Source: Methylococcaceae bacterium
Lineage (GTDB): Bacteria; Pseudomonadota; Gammaproteobacteria; Methylococcales; Methylomonadaceae
Assembly (NCBI GenBank): GCA_009925045.1
Contig: RFQK01000001.1
Coordinates: forward strand, 1 to 29,700
Direction of reading: 5' to 3'
Length of the DNA: 29,700 nucleotides
Under the pieces are notes generated by a model. That model was not told the origin of the DNA, did not search any database, and saw only the letters and a program-made list of their open reading frames with translations. Numbering within the stretch: the first letter of the stretch is position 1; each line of letters starts with the position of its first letter. Position numbers and translations under genes: made by a program. Below, piece after piece: positions 18,349-24,445 of the stretch.

Positions 18349-18360
18349 CAAAGCTCAACA
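18333..18360 (-). terminator. Terminator between convergent mdtC and idh
   Basis: A perfect 10-bp inverted repeat, TGTTGAGCTT / AAGCTCAACA, with an 8-base loop that contains the mdtC stop codon. Read on the minus strand, the stem is followed by TTTCTGTTTTG, a usable U-rich tract, so it probably ends the idh transcript. On the plus strand the tail is poor, so termination of mdtC there is less certain. Confidence 0.7.
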
Positions 18361-18387
18361 TACTGTTATTGGTACAAAACGACGGGC

Positions 18388-19395
18388 TTAGAGGGCCGCG
18401 ATAATAGCGTCCGCCATTTCGCGGGTACCGTATTGGCTGTCGGGATTGAGATCTGGCGTCACATACACACCTTCAGCAATCACTTTCTCAATCGCAGTTT
18501 GCATGCGTTCTGCCGCAGCATGCTCACCTAAGTGATTTAACATCATCACACCTGCCATCATGACCGCAGTTGGGTTGGCAATATTTTTGCCAGCAATATC
18601 CGGAGCACTGCCGTGAACTGCTTCAAACAAGGCCGCATCGGCACCGATATTGGAACCTGGAATCAAGCCTAAACCACCGACCAAGCCTGCCGTTAGATCG
18701 GACAAAATATCACCAAACATATTGGTCGTGACCACTACATCAAACTGCTCTGGCTTCATCACCATGTGCATACAGGCAGCATCGACAATTTTTTCATCAA
18801 ATTCGATATCGGGATATTTCGCGGCCACTTCCCGTGCAGTCTTTAAAAACAGACCTTGGGTGAATTTAAGAATATTGGCTTTGTGACAGACTGTCACTTT
18901 TTTGCGATTGTTATCACGGGCATATTGAAATGCATATTCAACGATACGCTCAGAGCCTTTCCGCGTCACCACTGCCAAACTTTCAGCAATATCTTTTTGC
19001 GAAGTTAAATAGTGCTCGAGACCAACATATAAGCCTTCAGTATTTTCACGCACAATCACGATATCAACGTTGTCGTAGCGTGTTTTGACACCGTTCCAGC
19101 TTTTAGCAGGGCGCACATTAGCGTAAAGATCATAACGTTTACGCAACTCAACATTGATACTGCGAAATCCTTCACCGACCATAGTGGTTAAAGGACCTTT
19201 AAAGGCAACTCGAGTTTGTTCAATGGACTCCATCGTCGCATCCGGCAATGGGGTACCCGTTCTTTCAAAAGCCGCCATGCCCGCTTCTGCCTCATGCCAT
19301 CTTATTTTGGCACCTGAAGCATCAATAACTGCCACAGCAGCATCCATAATAGAAGGCCCAATACCATCACCCTTGATCAATGTGACGTCATGCAT
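18388..19395 (-). CDS. NAD-dependent isocitrate dehydrogenase (IDH3-like)
   Basis: A beta-decarboxylating dehydrogenase that converts isocitrate to 2-oxoglutarate in the TCA cycle. It is close to the mitochondrial IDH3 type rather than the E. coli NADP enzyme. Motifs are LIKGDGIGPSI, substrate loop RSINVELRKRYDLYANVRP, RENTEGLYVGLEH (catalytic Tyr), VCHKANILK (catalytic Lys), TNMFGDILSDL (metal-binding Asp) and the cofactor region AVHGSAPDIAGKNIANP. The S-x-N-V-x-L-R-K substrate loop favours isocitrate over isopropylmalate. I chose the start at 19395 (MHDVTLIK) because GGAG lies six bases upstream. An in-frame ATG at 19407 would add four residues but has no such site. It converges on mdtC. 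The product feeds the 2-oxoglutarate dehydrogenase that begins at 29089. Confidence 0.9.
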   Translation of the reverse strand: MHDVTLIKGDGIGPSIMDAAVAVIDASGAKIRWHEAEAGMAAFERTGTPLPDATMESIEQTRVAFKGPLTTMVGEGFRSINVELRKRYDLYANVRPAKSWNGVKTRYDNVDIVIVRENTEGLYVGLEHYLTSQKDIAESLAVVTRKGSERIVEYAFQYARDNNRKKVTVCHKANILKFTQGLFLKTAREVAAKYPDIEFDEKIVDAACMHMVMKPEQFDVVVTTNMFGDILSDLTAGLVGGLGLIPGSNIGADAALFEAVHGSAPDIAGKNIANPTAVMMAGVMMLNHLGEHAAAERMQTAIEKVIAEGVYVTPDLNPDSQYGTREMADAIIAAL

Positions 19396-19513
19396 GCGTG
19401 TCTCCATAGAGTTAAAAGTAGTTCAATAATAAACGGTTTCTGGTAGCCAGCCCAGAGCTGATAGCACTTTTAGCGATAAGCAAGACTACAAAACCGAATT
19501 GTTAAGGGCACAA

Positions 19514-19912
19514 TTATTGAATTCTGACCAAAATACCATCGGTTTTCTCGCAACTTGGCTTGCTATGACCAGTCACACTGATGCGTGCAAAACCATGTTC
19601 GATAGGACGATCTAATTTGCCACTGATTTCCAATCGTCCACTTTTTTGCACGTTAATTTCAAGATCATGGGGGCCAAAATTGATCTCACGCTCACCGAAA
19701 TGTATTTTCACGTGAATCGAACTTGGCACTGTATTAGCAGAAGCGAGCATGGAAAATTCACTTAGTGACTGCGTGTATTTATTAGTGGCTGGTTGAAACT
19801 CTGAAAACACAGGTTTATCGCAATGTCCTGAGCTTTGGCCGCTGTTATAGGCATGAGCAGATTGAAGACCAGCGATTAAAAGCGCAGCTACGCCTAACAT
19901 ACGAATGTTCAT
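19514..19912 (-). CDS. Small exported protein of unknown function
   Basis: A 132-residue protein I cannot assign to a named family. The N-terminus is a classic signal peptide (positive charge, then MLGVAALLIAGL, cleavage likely after AHA at residue 21). The mature part has exactly two cysteines, Cys31 (GHCDKP) and Cys121 (PSCEKTDG), near its two ends, which suggests one disulfide. Between them are alternating short beta-like stretches (SIHVKIHF, DLEINVQ, RLEISGKL, FARISVTG). The likely shape is a small Ig-like beta-sandwich in the periplasm or outside the cell. GGAG lies 11 bases before the ATG, a little far. It lies 56 bases after coaX and upstream of idh on the same strand. I infer no function. 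Confidence 0.75.
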   Translation of the reverse strand: MNIRMLGVAALLIAGLQSAHAYNSGQSSGHCDKPVFSEFQPATNKYTQSLSEFSMLASANTVPSSIHVKIHFGEREINFGPHDLEINVQKSGRLEISGKLDRPIEHGFARISVTGHSKPSCEKTDGILVRIQ

Positions 19913-19940
19913 ATTGAGTATTACTCCAAAATTAAAATTG

Positions 19941-19957
19941 CAGACCCAAGCAGTCTG
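19941..19957 (-). terminator. Weak possible terminator after coaX
   Basis: A 5-bp stem CAGAC / GTCTG with a 7-base loop lies 12 bases beyond the coaX stop. On the minus strand it is followed by CAATTTTAATTTT. The stem is short, so only partial termination is likely. Confidence 0.3.
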
Positions 19958-19968
19958 AATGAAATGTT

Positions 19969-20700
19969 TTAAGACAAGCGTTCGGCATAATGCAGCATGC
20001 CACGTAAAACCAAACCATTATCTAAAATTGCCGGACGATCCAATGCATCCAATAAATATTTCGCCGCGCCCCCGGTCAAAATAAGCTGCTGGAACAGGCT
20101 TTTACGCATGACGGTTTCGATTAAACCGACCGCAGCCCAAATACTGCCATTAGCGATTGCTGATTCGGTGTTGTCAGCGACTAAATCAAGTTGCATATCG
20201 CTGACCAGTGGCAAATCAGCTGTCGCTCTGTTTAATGAAGCACGCATTAATTGCAAGCCAGGGATAATTAAACCGCCTTGATGCTCGCCGTTGGCCTTTA
20301 GTAAATCCAAGGTCATGGCAGTCCCACAATCAACAATACAGTTGTTGCCGGCGTAGTAATGTTGTGTAGCAAGAAGTGTCAACCAGCGATCTACTCCCAA
20401 AGCCTTGGGATTGGCATAAGCCACTTTGACATTGGCAAAATCCGCCAAGACCTCAACACGATGAACCAAACAAATTGGCCAAATTTGCTTAGCAAATGAC
20501 TCGACTTTTTCGAAACATTCAGAACTAGCCACGCAAGCAATTAAAATAAGCGCCGGTTCAGGCATTGCTTGCCAGTCTCTGGCCAGACAATCCCAACTTG
20601 CGGGCAATCGATAATCCATACTTTGGACACTGGCCAAGGTATTGGCATCAGCGAGTGTCCATTTTAGACGTGAGTTACCAATGTCGATCAGTAATTTCAT
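19969..20700 (-). CDS. coaX: Type III pantothenate kinase
   Basis: CoaX phosphorylates pantothenate with ATP in the first step of coenzyme A synthesis; unlike CoaA it is not feedback-inhibited by CoA. The 243 residues match the usual length. Motifs are the phosphate-binding start LLIDIGNSRLKW, the pantothenate-binding block PKALGVDRWLTLLA, the ASKHA segment IVDCGTAMTLDLL with the catalytic-region Asp, GGLIIPGLQLMRASL, and LILTGGAAKYLL. The start codon overlaps the birA stop (ATGA), so the two are translationally coupled. The pairing of birA and coaX is common in bacteria. Confidence 0.95.
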   Translation of the reverse strand: MKLLIDIGNSRLKWTLADANTLASVQSMDYRLPASWDCLARDWQAMPEPALILIACVASSECFEKVESFAKQIWPICLVHRVEVLADFANVKVAYANPKALGVDRWLTLLATQHYYAGNNCIVDCGTAMTLDLLKANGEHQGGLIIPGLQLMRASLNRATADLPLVSDMQLDLVADNTESAIANGSIWAAVGLIETVMRKSLFQQLILTGGAAKYLLDALDRPAILDNGLVLRGMLHYAERLS

Positions 20701-21026
20701 GCGAGTTTTAAACTAATTTCGCCTGAGGCATAACGTCTTTGCTGACCTTGCAAATCAGTCACCAATAACAATCCTTGATCATCAATACCTTCAACCACTG
20801 CCTCAATACTCTGCGCGCCCACCTCCAGTGTGACGACTTGCGATTGCACGACATCATAAGACCGCCATTCATCAAGATATTGGGTCAAACCCGTTTGAGT
20901 ATAGTCTGGCAAGACAGCGAATATTTCATTGATCAGACTGGATAACAGTAAATTGCGATCCAGATTCGCGCCTGAAACCTGTTGCAAATCCGTCCAGGGC
21001 TGATTAATCGATTTAGCCTGTTTAGT
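20697..21026 (-). CDS. birA: Biotin-protein ligase BirA, C-terminal part (frame broken)
   Basis: This piece carries the end of BirA: TKQAKSINQPWTDLQQVSG, matching the NQGW-x-TLQEAG segment of E. coli BirA, then the helix NLLLSSLINEIFAVL. The C-terminal SH3-like domain follows (VEGIDDQGLLLV, then YASGEISLKLA). It overlaps coaX by four bases. The open frame runs further upstream to about 21146, but that part is the other frame of the N-terminal piece and not real coding. The join with the N-terminal piece lies near 21024-21030. Confidence 0.88.
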   Translation of the reverse strand, partial: TKQAKSINQPWTDLQQVSGANLDRNLLLSSLINEIFAVLPDYTQTGLTQYLDEWRSYDVVQSQVVTLEVGAQSIEAVVEGIDDQGLLLVTDLQGQQRRYASGEISLKLA

Positions 21027-21468
21027 TGATAATGCGCCATAGCACGGAAAAATACAAATTATGTCCATATGGGGAAACCCACTGACGCCCTCGCCGTCCT
21101 CGACCCGCTGTTTGATGCTCGGCAGCACAGACATAAGCCGACACATCTAATTCTCTGGCTAATTGCATCAGATAGCCATTGGTAGAATCCAGAACATCAT
21201 GGACTTCCAGTCGTTGCAAGCCAGCGAGGCTGTGATTGTTCAAAGACTGCTGTATCCTTGCGCTATCCAGTAACTGCATTTTTTGGATTAAACGATAGCC
21301 TTTACCCGTAACAGCCACATATTCGATACCGAGCTTCTGCAAACTATGCAAATGTTTCCAGATAGTGGTGCGACTAATACCTAACAGTTGTGACAACTCG
21401 GTACCCGAATGAAATTCACCATCTGACAATAAAATCAGCAATTGTTTGAGTGTGTCGGCTATAAACAC
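21022..21468 (-). CDS. birA: Biotin-protein ligase BirA, N-terminal part (frame broken)
   Basis: BirA joins biotin to the acetyl-CoA carboxylase carrier protein and, in many proteobacteria, represses biotin genes. This piece has the N-terminal winged helix-turn-helix (GEFHSGTELSQLLGISRTT, then IWKHLHSLQKLG), so the protein is of the regulatory class. The ligase begins with DSTNGYLMQLA, AEHQTAGRGRRGRQW (biotinyl-adenylate loop) and NLYFSVLWR. After WRII the frame stops. About 70 residues of the catalytic core are missing here, including the GLSL helix, the KWPNDL lysine motif, KLAGIL and GIGIN. The start is GTG, two bases after the tusC stop, without a Shine-Dalgarno site. Since birA is normally essential, loss of the core is unlikely to be real. 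Confidence 0.9.
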   Translation of the reverse strand: MFIADTLKQLLILLSDGEFHSGTELSQLLGISRTTIWKHLHSLQKLGIEYVAVTGKGYRLIQKMQLLDSARIQQSLNNHSLAGLQRLEVHDVLDSTNGYLMQLARELDVSAYVCAAEHQTAGRGRRGRQWVSPYGHNLYFSVLWRIIN

Positions 21469-21470
21469 GA

Positions 21471-21827
21471 TTAATCAGAAATAATGACGGAAAATTGTTG
21501 AAACAGATTGGCTACTTCAGTACGTTCAAGACTCACTACATCCAGAATTAAATCCGCTGTTGTTAAGCCGCGAGCTTGCAAAGACTCTATTTCAACATAT
21601 ATCGTATTGATATTGTATAAATCCAGAGCCTGAAATATCGCTGAAGTATCTTTCAACCGAGCTAATTCGGGCTGTTGCTGTTGTTTAAGCTGTAAGACCG
21701 CATCATCGAGCAATAACAGCGCCACTGACTGATCAAAAGCACCACAAGTCAAAATCATGTCCAGATTTTCACTGACATTCAAGCCCTGATGAGGAGGACA
21801 CTGACTGACGAATAAATATTGTTTCAT
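21471..21827 (-). CDS. tusC: Sulfur relay protein TusC/DsrF
   Basis: A 118-residue DsrE/DsrF-like protein. In E. coli TusC is a structural member of the TusBCD hexamer that passes sulfur for tRNA 2-thiouridine; in sulfur oxidisers the homologue is DsrF. Family features are the N-terminal strand KQYLFVSQCPPHQGLNVSENLDMILTCGAFDQ-type region (residues 2-32), LLLLDDAVLQL and the segment LYNINTIYVEIESLQARGL. It begins three bases after tusD. The usual third gene tusB/dsrH does not follow; birA starts two bases downstream. Whether it serves tRNA thiolation or sulfur oxidation cannot be told from this pair. Confidence 0.85.
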   Translation of the reverse strand: MKQYLFVSQCPPHQGLNVSENLDMILTCGAFDQSVALLLLDDAVLQLKQQQQPELARLKDTSAIFQALDLYNINTIYVEIESLQARGLTTADLILDVVSLERTEVANLFQQFSVIISD

Positions 21828-21830
21828 GAC

Positions 21831-22220
21831 TTATCCAAACACCAAACAGCGGTCTGCATGCAGAGTGGCTTCTAGCCACAAACCTAATCCAGCAATTCTG
21901 AAACCATCGGCTAAATCATTATCTGATTTACCCTGAAGCTTCGCTTCATCTGCGGCGAGCAAGCCTCGGCGTTGTGCTGCGGAGATACAGACTACGAGAT
22001 CAACCCCATGGACTGTGGCTAATTCTGACCAGAGTCTAGTCAATTGCAATTCATCCGTGGGCGGGGTGTTGAAACGCAAAGCATGGTAGACGCCCTCCTT
22101 ATAGAAAAACACGCGAATAATGTCGTGACCTGACTGAATGGCCGCCTCGGCAAAACGATATGCATCCAGACCTGAACGACTTGAACCCGGGGAACTATTA
22201 ACCTGTAAAGCATATTTCAT
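21831..22220 (-). CDS. tusD: Sulfurtransferase TusD/DsrE
   Basis: A 129-residue cytoplasmic sulfur carrier. The likely persulfide-bearing Cys78 sits in DLVVCISAAQRRG, at the same position as the active Cys78 of E. coli TusD. Other family features are LQVNSSPGSSRSGLDAYRFA, VFFYKEGVYHA and FRIAGLGLWLEA, the last matching the TusD C-terminal helix. It is the first gene of a minus-strand run tusD-tusC-birA-coaX, divergent from bepA across 122 bases. Promoters for both directions must lie in that gap, though I find no convincing consensus pair. The conserved Cys argues that the protein is active even though tusB is absent nearby. Confidence 0.9.
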   Translation of the reverse strand: MKYALQVNSSPGSSRSGLDAYRFAEAAIQSGHDIIRVFFYKEGVYHALRFNTPPTDELQLTRLWSELATVHGVDLVVCISAAQRRGLLAADEAKLQGKSDNDLADGFRIAGLGLWLEATLHADRCLVFG

Positions 22221-22342
22221 AAGACAGTCATATAATCCTAGCCAATTATTGCGATCATTTTAAACATCTATGCCGGTATGATTGGTTTTTTGTCTAAAAT
22301 TCTTGCCGTTAGCCCATTTTTTTAGCTTGTTATTGCCATTAC

Positions 22343-23800
22343 ATGAAATATAAATCTATTGTTGTTGCTGTTTTATTGAGCTTAATGCACAGCCATTCAA
22401 TGGCTGTGGACATCGATAAATTACAACTTCCGGAAATGGGCGATTCAGCCGGCAGTCTGATTTCGCCGCTAGAAGAAAGAATGTTGGGCGCCGCATTTTT
22501 CCGAAATTTGCACAACCAGGCAGTGATCAACCAAGACTTGGAAATACAGCAATACATTGAATCCATAGGACAGACGCTCGCCGCGAATAGCGACACTCCG
22601 ACTTCACCCTTTCATTTTTTTGTCGTGATGGACCCCAACATCAATGCGTTTGCCGGACCCGGAGGCTACATCGGTGTCAACTCCGGACTGATATTATTGA
22701 CCGAAGCGGAAAGCGAATTAGCATCCGTAATGGCACACGAGATCGCTCATGTCACCCAGCGTCATTTGTATCGCTCGATTGAAAAAGCCAGCAAAATGTC
22801 CATTCCAACCGTCGCGGCCACATTGGCAGCGATTTTAATTGGTACCCAATCGCCGAGCATGGGTCAGGCAGCCTTGATGGCCGTTCAGGCAGGTAATATT
22901 CAATTCCAGATCGACTTTACTCGAGAACACGAAAAAGAAGCTGACCGAGTCGGGATGCAAACCTTGTCGCTGGCTAACTATGACCCGCGCAGTATGCCAA
23001 CTTTTTTTGAGCGTCTGCAGCAATCCACTCGTTATTATGGCAAAGGTGTGCCCGAGTTTTTACGTACCCACCCCATGTCAGAAAACCGGGTTGCCGATAC
23101 CCGTGGTCGAGCCGAGACTTATCCATACCGCCAGTATCCTGATACCATCGGCTACCTGCTTGCCAAAACCAAACTCGCCGTACTCACCGAGTCGGATAAA
23201 CGTATCAATATTCAGCATTTTTCCGCCCTGCTTCAACAAGGCACCCCCTTACAAAGGGCGATTGCTCAATATGGCCTCGGTCTGGTTGAATTGGAAAGTT
23301 TGCGTTTTGAGACGGCAAGCCAGATCTTTCAGCAACTCAGTGAACAATTCCCCGAACAACCACAATACTTGACGGCTCTGGCCCGCTCCGCAAGTGAAGC
23401 CAAACAATATGAAAAAGCCCATGCTATTTTCACCAAGGCAGTCCGAAAATTTCCCAATAATGATGCCATCAAAATTGAATTTACCCGCAGCCTGATGAAA
23501 AGCGGCCAAGCCCAGCAGGCTAAAGACTTGTTGTTAAGCTTATCGGATAGCCAAAAAAATCAACCCTTCTATTTTGAAATTTTAGCGCAGCTATTTGCTG
23601 AACTTAAACAACCTGGGGAATCCCATCGCTATACCGCCGAATACTATTACGCGGTTGGTCAAACTGAAGAAGCCATCACTCAAATCAGACTAGGCAAACA
23701 AGTGGATAATTTAAGTTATCAGCTGATGGCGATCTTAAATGACAGACTCAATTATTTTATGAGCGAACTGGAAGAGCAAAAAGAACAGCGTCGCCGGTAA
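22343..23800 (+). CDS. bepA: BepA-like periplasmic M48 metalloprotease with TPR domain
   Basis: A periplasmic zinc protease and chaperone for outer-membrane protein and LPS-transport assembly. The signal peptide ends near SMA at residue 21. The M48 domain shows MDPNINAFAGPGGYIGVNSGL and the zinc motif HEIAH at residues 132-136, with the third ligand Glu199 in EHEKEADRVG. A loop with HPMSENRVAD follows. The C-terminal half (about 290-470) is tetratricopeptide repeat (ALARSASEAKQYEKAHAIF, KAVRKFPNN and similar). The 485 residues match E. coli BepA (487). There is no clear Shine-Dalgarno site before the ATG. Confidence 0.93.
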   Translation: MKYKSIVVAVLLSLMHSHSMAVDIDKLQLPEMGDSAGSLISPLEERMLGAAFFRNLHNQAVINQDLEIQQYIESIGQTLAANSDTPTSPFHFFVVMDPNINAFAGPGGYIGVNSGLILLTEAESELASVMAHEIAHVTQRHLYRSIEKASKMSIPTVAATLAAILIGTQSPSMGQAALMAVQAGNIQFQIDFTREHEKEADRVGMQTLSLANYDPRSMPTFFERLQQSTRYYGKGVPEFLRTHPMSENRVADTRGRAETYPYRQYPDTIGYLLAKTKLAVLTESDKRINIQHFSALLQQGTPLQRAIAQYGLGLVELESLRFETASQIFQQLSEQFPEQPQYLTALARSASEAKQYEKAHAIFTKAVRKFPNNDAIKIEFTRSLMKSGQAQQAKDLLLSLSDSQKNQPFYFEILAQLFAELKQPGESHRYTAEYYYAVGQTEEAITQIRLGKQVDNLSYQLMAILNDRLNYFMSELEEQKEQRRR

Positions 23801-23808
23801 ATAAGCAA

Positions 23809-23837
23809 AGCTTAATATTTCTAACAAGCTGTTTTTT
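23809..23837 (+). terminator. Possible terminator after bepA
   Basis: A 5-bp stem AGCTT / AAGCT with a 12-base loop is followed by G and six T. It sits just after the bepA stop, as a terminator should, but the stem is short and AT-rich. Confidence 0.4.
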
Positions 23838-23929
23838 ATTCACTTTGTTTCGACTCAAAACTTTTTTTTCGAAAAGCATGACACAAAGATAGACAGACGA
23901 TTTCTTTTTCAATACACTGCGCCCACCTT

Positions 23930-24099
23930 GAACGAGTGCAAGCTCGGTTGGCACGTTTTACTAGGGGGAGGAAAGCGGCCTGTAATCAAGGCGCACAATA
24001 ATAACAACTACAAATAACGCACGACTAAACTACCATCTGGTAGGCGTCCAATAACAATAATAATGCAGGACGGGCCCGCGCTCAGCGGGCTTTTTATTA
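23930..24099 (+). ncRNA. Candidate small RNA upstream of rpoZ (boundaries uncertain)
   Basis: The 399 bases between bepA and rpoZ contain no plausible coding frame but do contain ordered structure. A hairpin with CGAG / CTCG lies around 23932-23945, inside a longer imperfect stem GCCCAC / GTTGGC (about 23920-23952). An A-rich stretch follows, AATAATAACAA (23997-24007). Next is a perfect 5-bp hairpin CTACC / GGTAG with a 4-base loop (24030-24043). A second A-rich stretch, fourteen bases in a strict AAn repeat, lies at 24050-24063. A strong terminator (24074-24099) closes the block. Terminators this strong about 270 bases from the last gene usually end a transcript of their own. The AAnAAnAA stretches resemble Hfq or Crc/Hfq contact sites. 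It does not match my memory of 6S RNA, RNase P RNA or tmRNA. The 5' end is a guess; I find no good promoter. Confidence 0.45.
24074..24099 (+). terminator. Strong intrinsic terminator upstream of rpoZ
   Basis: A perfect 6-bp GC stem GCCCGC / GCGGGC with loop GCTCA is followed by TTTTTATTA. It isolates the rpoZ promoter from upstream transcription and would form the 3' end of the candidate small RNA. Confidence 0.93.
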
Positions 24100-24118
24100 T
24101 CTGATTCCTGCAAGCAAA

Positions 24119-24148
24119 TTGTCTATCTACCCCGATATATCCTATAAT
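24119..24148 (+). promoter_or_regulatory. Sigma-70 promoter of rpoZ-spoT
   Basis: TTGTCT (24119-24124) and a perfect TATAAT (24143-24148) are separated by 18 bases. The site lies between the terminator and rpoZ, with a predicted leader of about 45 bases. It probably drives rpoZ, spoT, ridA and recG, which follow with gaps of only a few bases. Confidence 0.82.
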
Positions 24149-24153
24149 TCCTC

Positions 24154-24167
24154 TGCGATGAATCGCA
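24154..24167 (+). promoter_or_regulatory. Inverted repeat at the start of the rpoZ transcript
   Basis: TGCGAT-GA-ATCGCA is a perfect 6+6 inverted repeat right after the -10 box, where transcription should start. It could be an operator for a dimeric repressor or a small 5'-end hairpin stabilising the mRNA. I do not recognise the binding protein. Confidence 0.4.
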
Positions 24168-24199
24168 AATATCCATTCTTATCTAAGTAAAGGCTTACC

Positions 24200-24439
24200 A
24201 TGGCACGTGTGACTGTTGAAGATTGTCTAGAAAATGTTGAAAACCGTTTTAAACTGGTGCTGTTAGCCAGCAAAAGAGCGCGTCAATTGGAAAAAGGTGC
24301 TGATGAATTCGTGCCACGTGGCAAAGACAAAGACACTGTAGTCGCTCTTAGAGAAATCGCAGCCGGTTTTGTCACAGAAGACAATGTTGATTTATTACAC
24401 CGCGTTGGCCAAAGTGCTGAAACTCAAATTGAACTCTAA
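24200..24439 (+). CDS. rpoZ: RNA polymerase omega subunit
   Basis: Omega assists assembly of RNA polymerase and forms part of a ppGpp site on it. The 79 residues begin [20 protein letters not shown] and continue [13 protein letters not shown] and [12 protein letters not shown], the standard omega pattern. AAAGG lies nine bases before the ATG. spoT follows after six bases, as in E. coli, so the ppGpp enzyme and a ppGpp-site subunit are made together. gmk, which often precedes rpoZ, is not here. Confidence 0.96.
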   Translation: MARVTVEDCLENVENRFKLVLLASKRARQLEKGADEFVPRGKDKDTVVALREIAAGFVTEDNVDLLHRVGQSAETQIEL

Positions 24440-24445
24440 GTTCTC

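Noticed and set aside
22221..22342. Clear promoters in the divergent tusD-bepA gap
   Set aside because: Several AT-rich boxes occur, but no -35/-10 pair with acceptable spacing stands out in either direction.
23801..24199. 6S RNA, RNase P RNA or tmRNA between bepA and rpoZ
   Set aside because: The GAGGAAAG-like bases recall RNase P RNA, but the rest of its conserved core is absent. The long bulged rod of 6S RNA and the tag frame of tmRNA are also absent.
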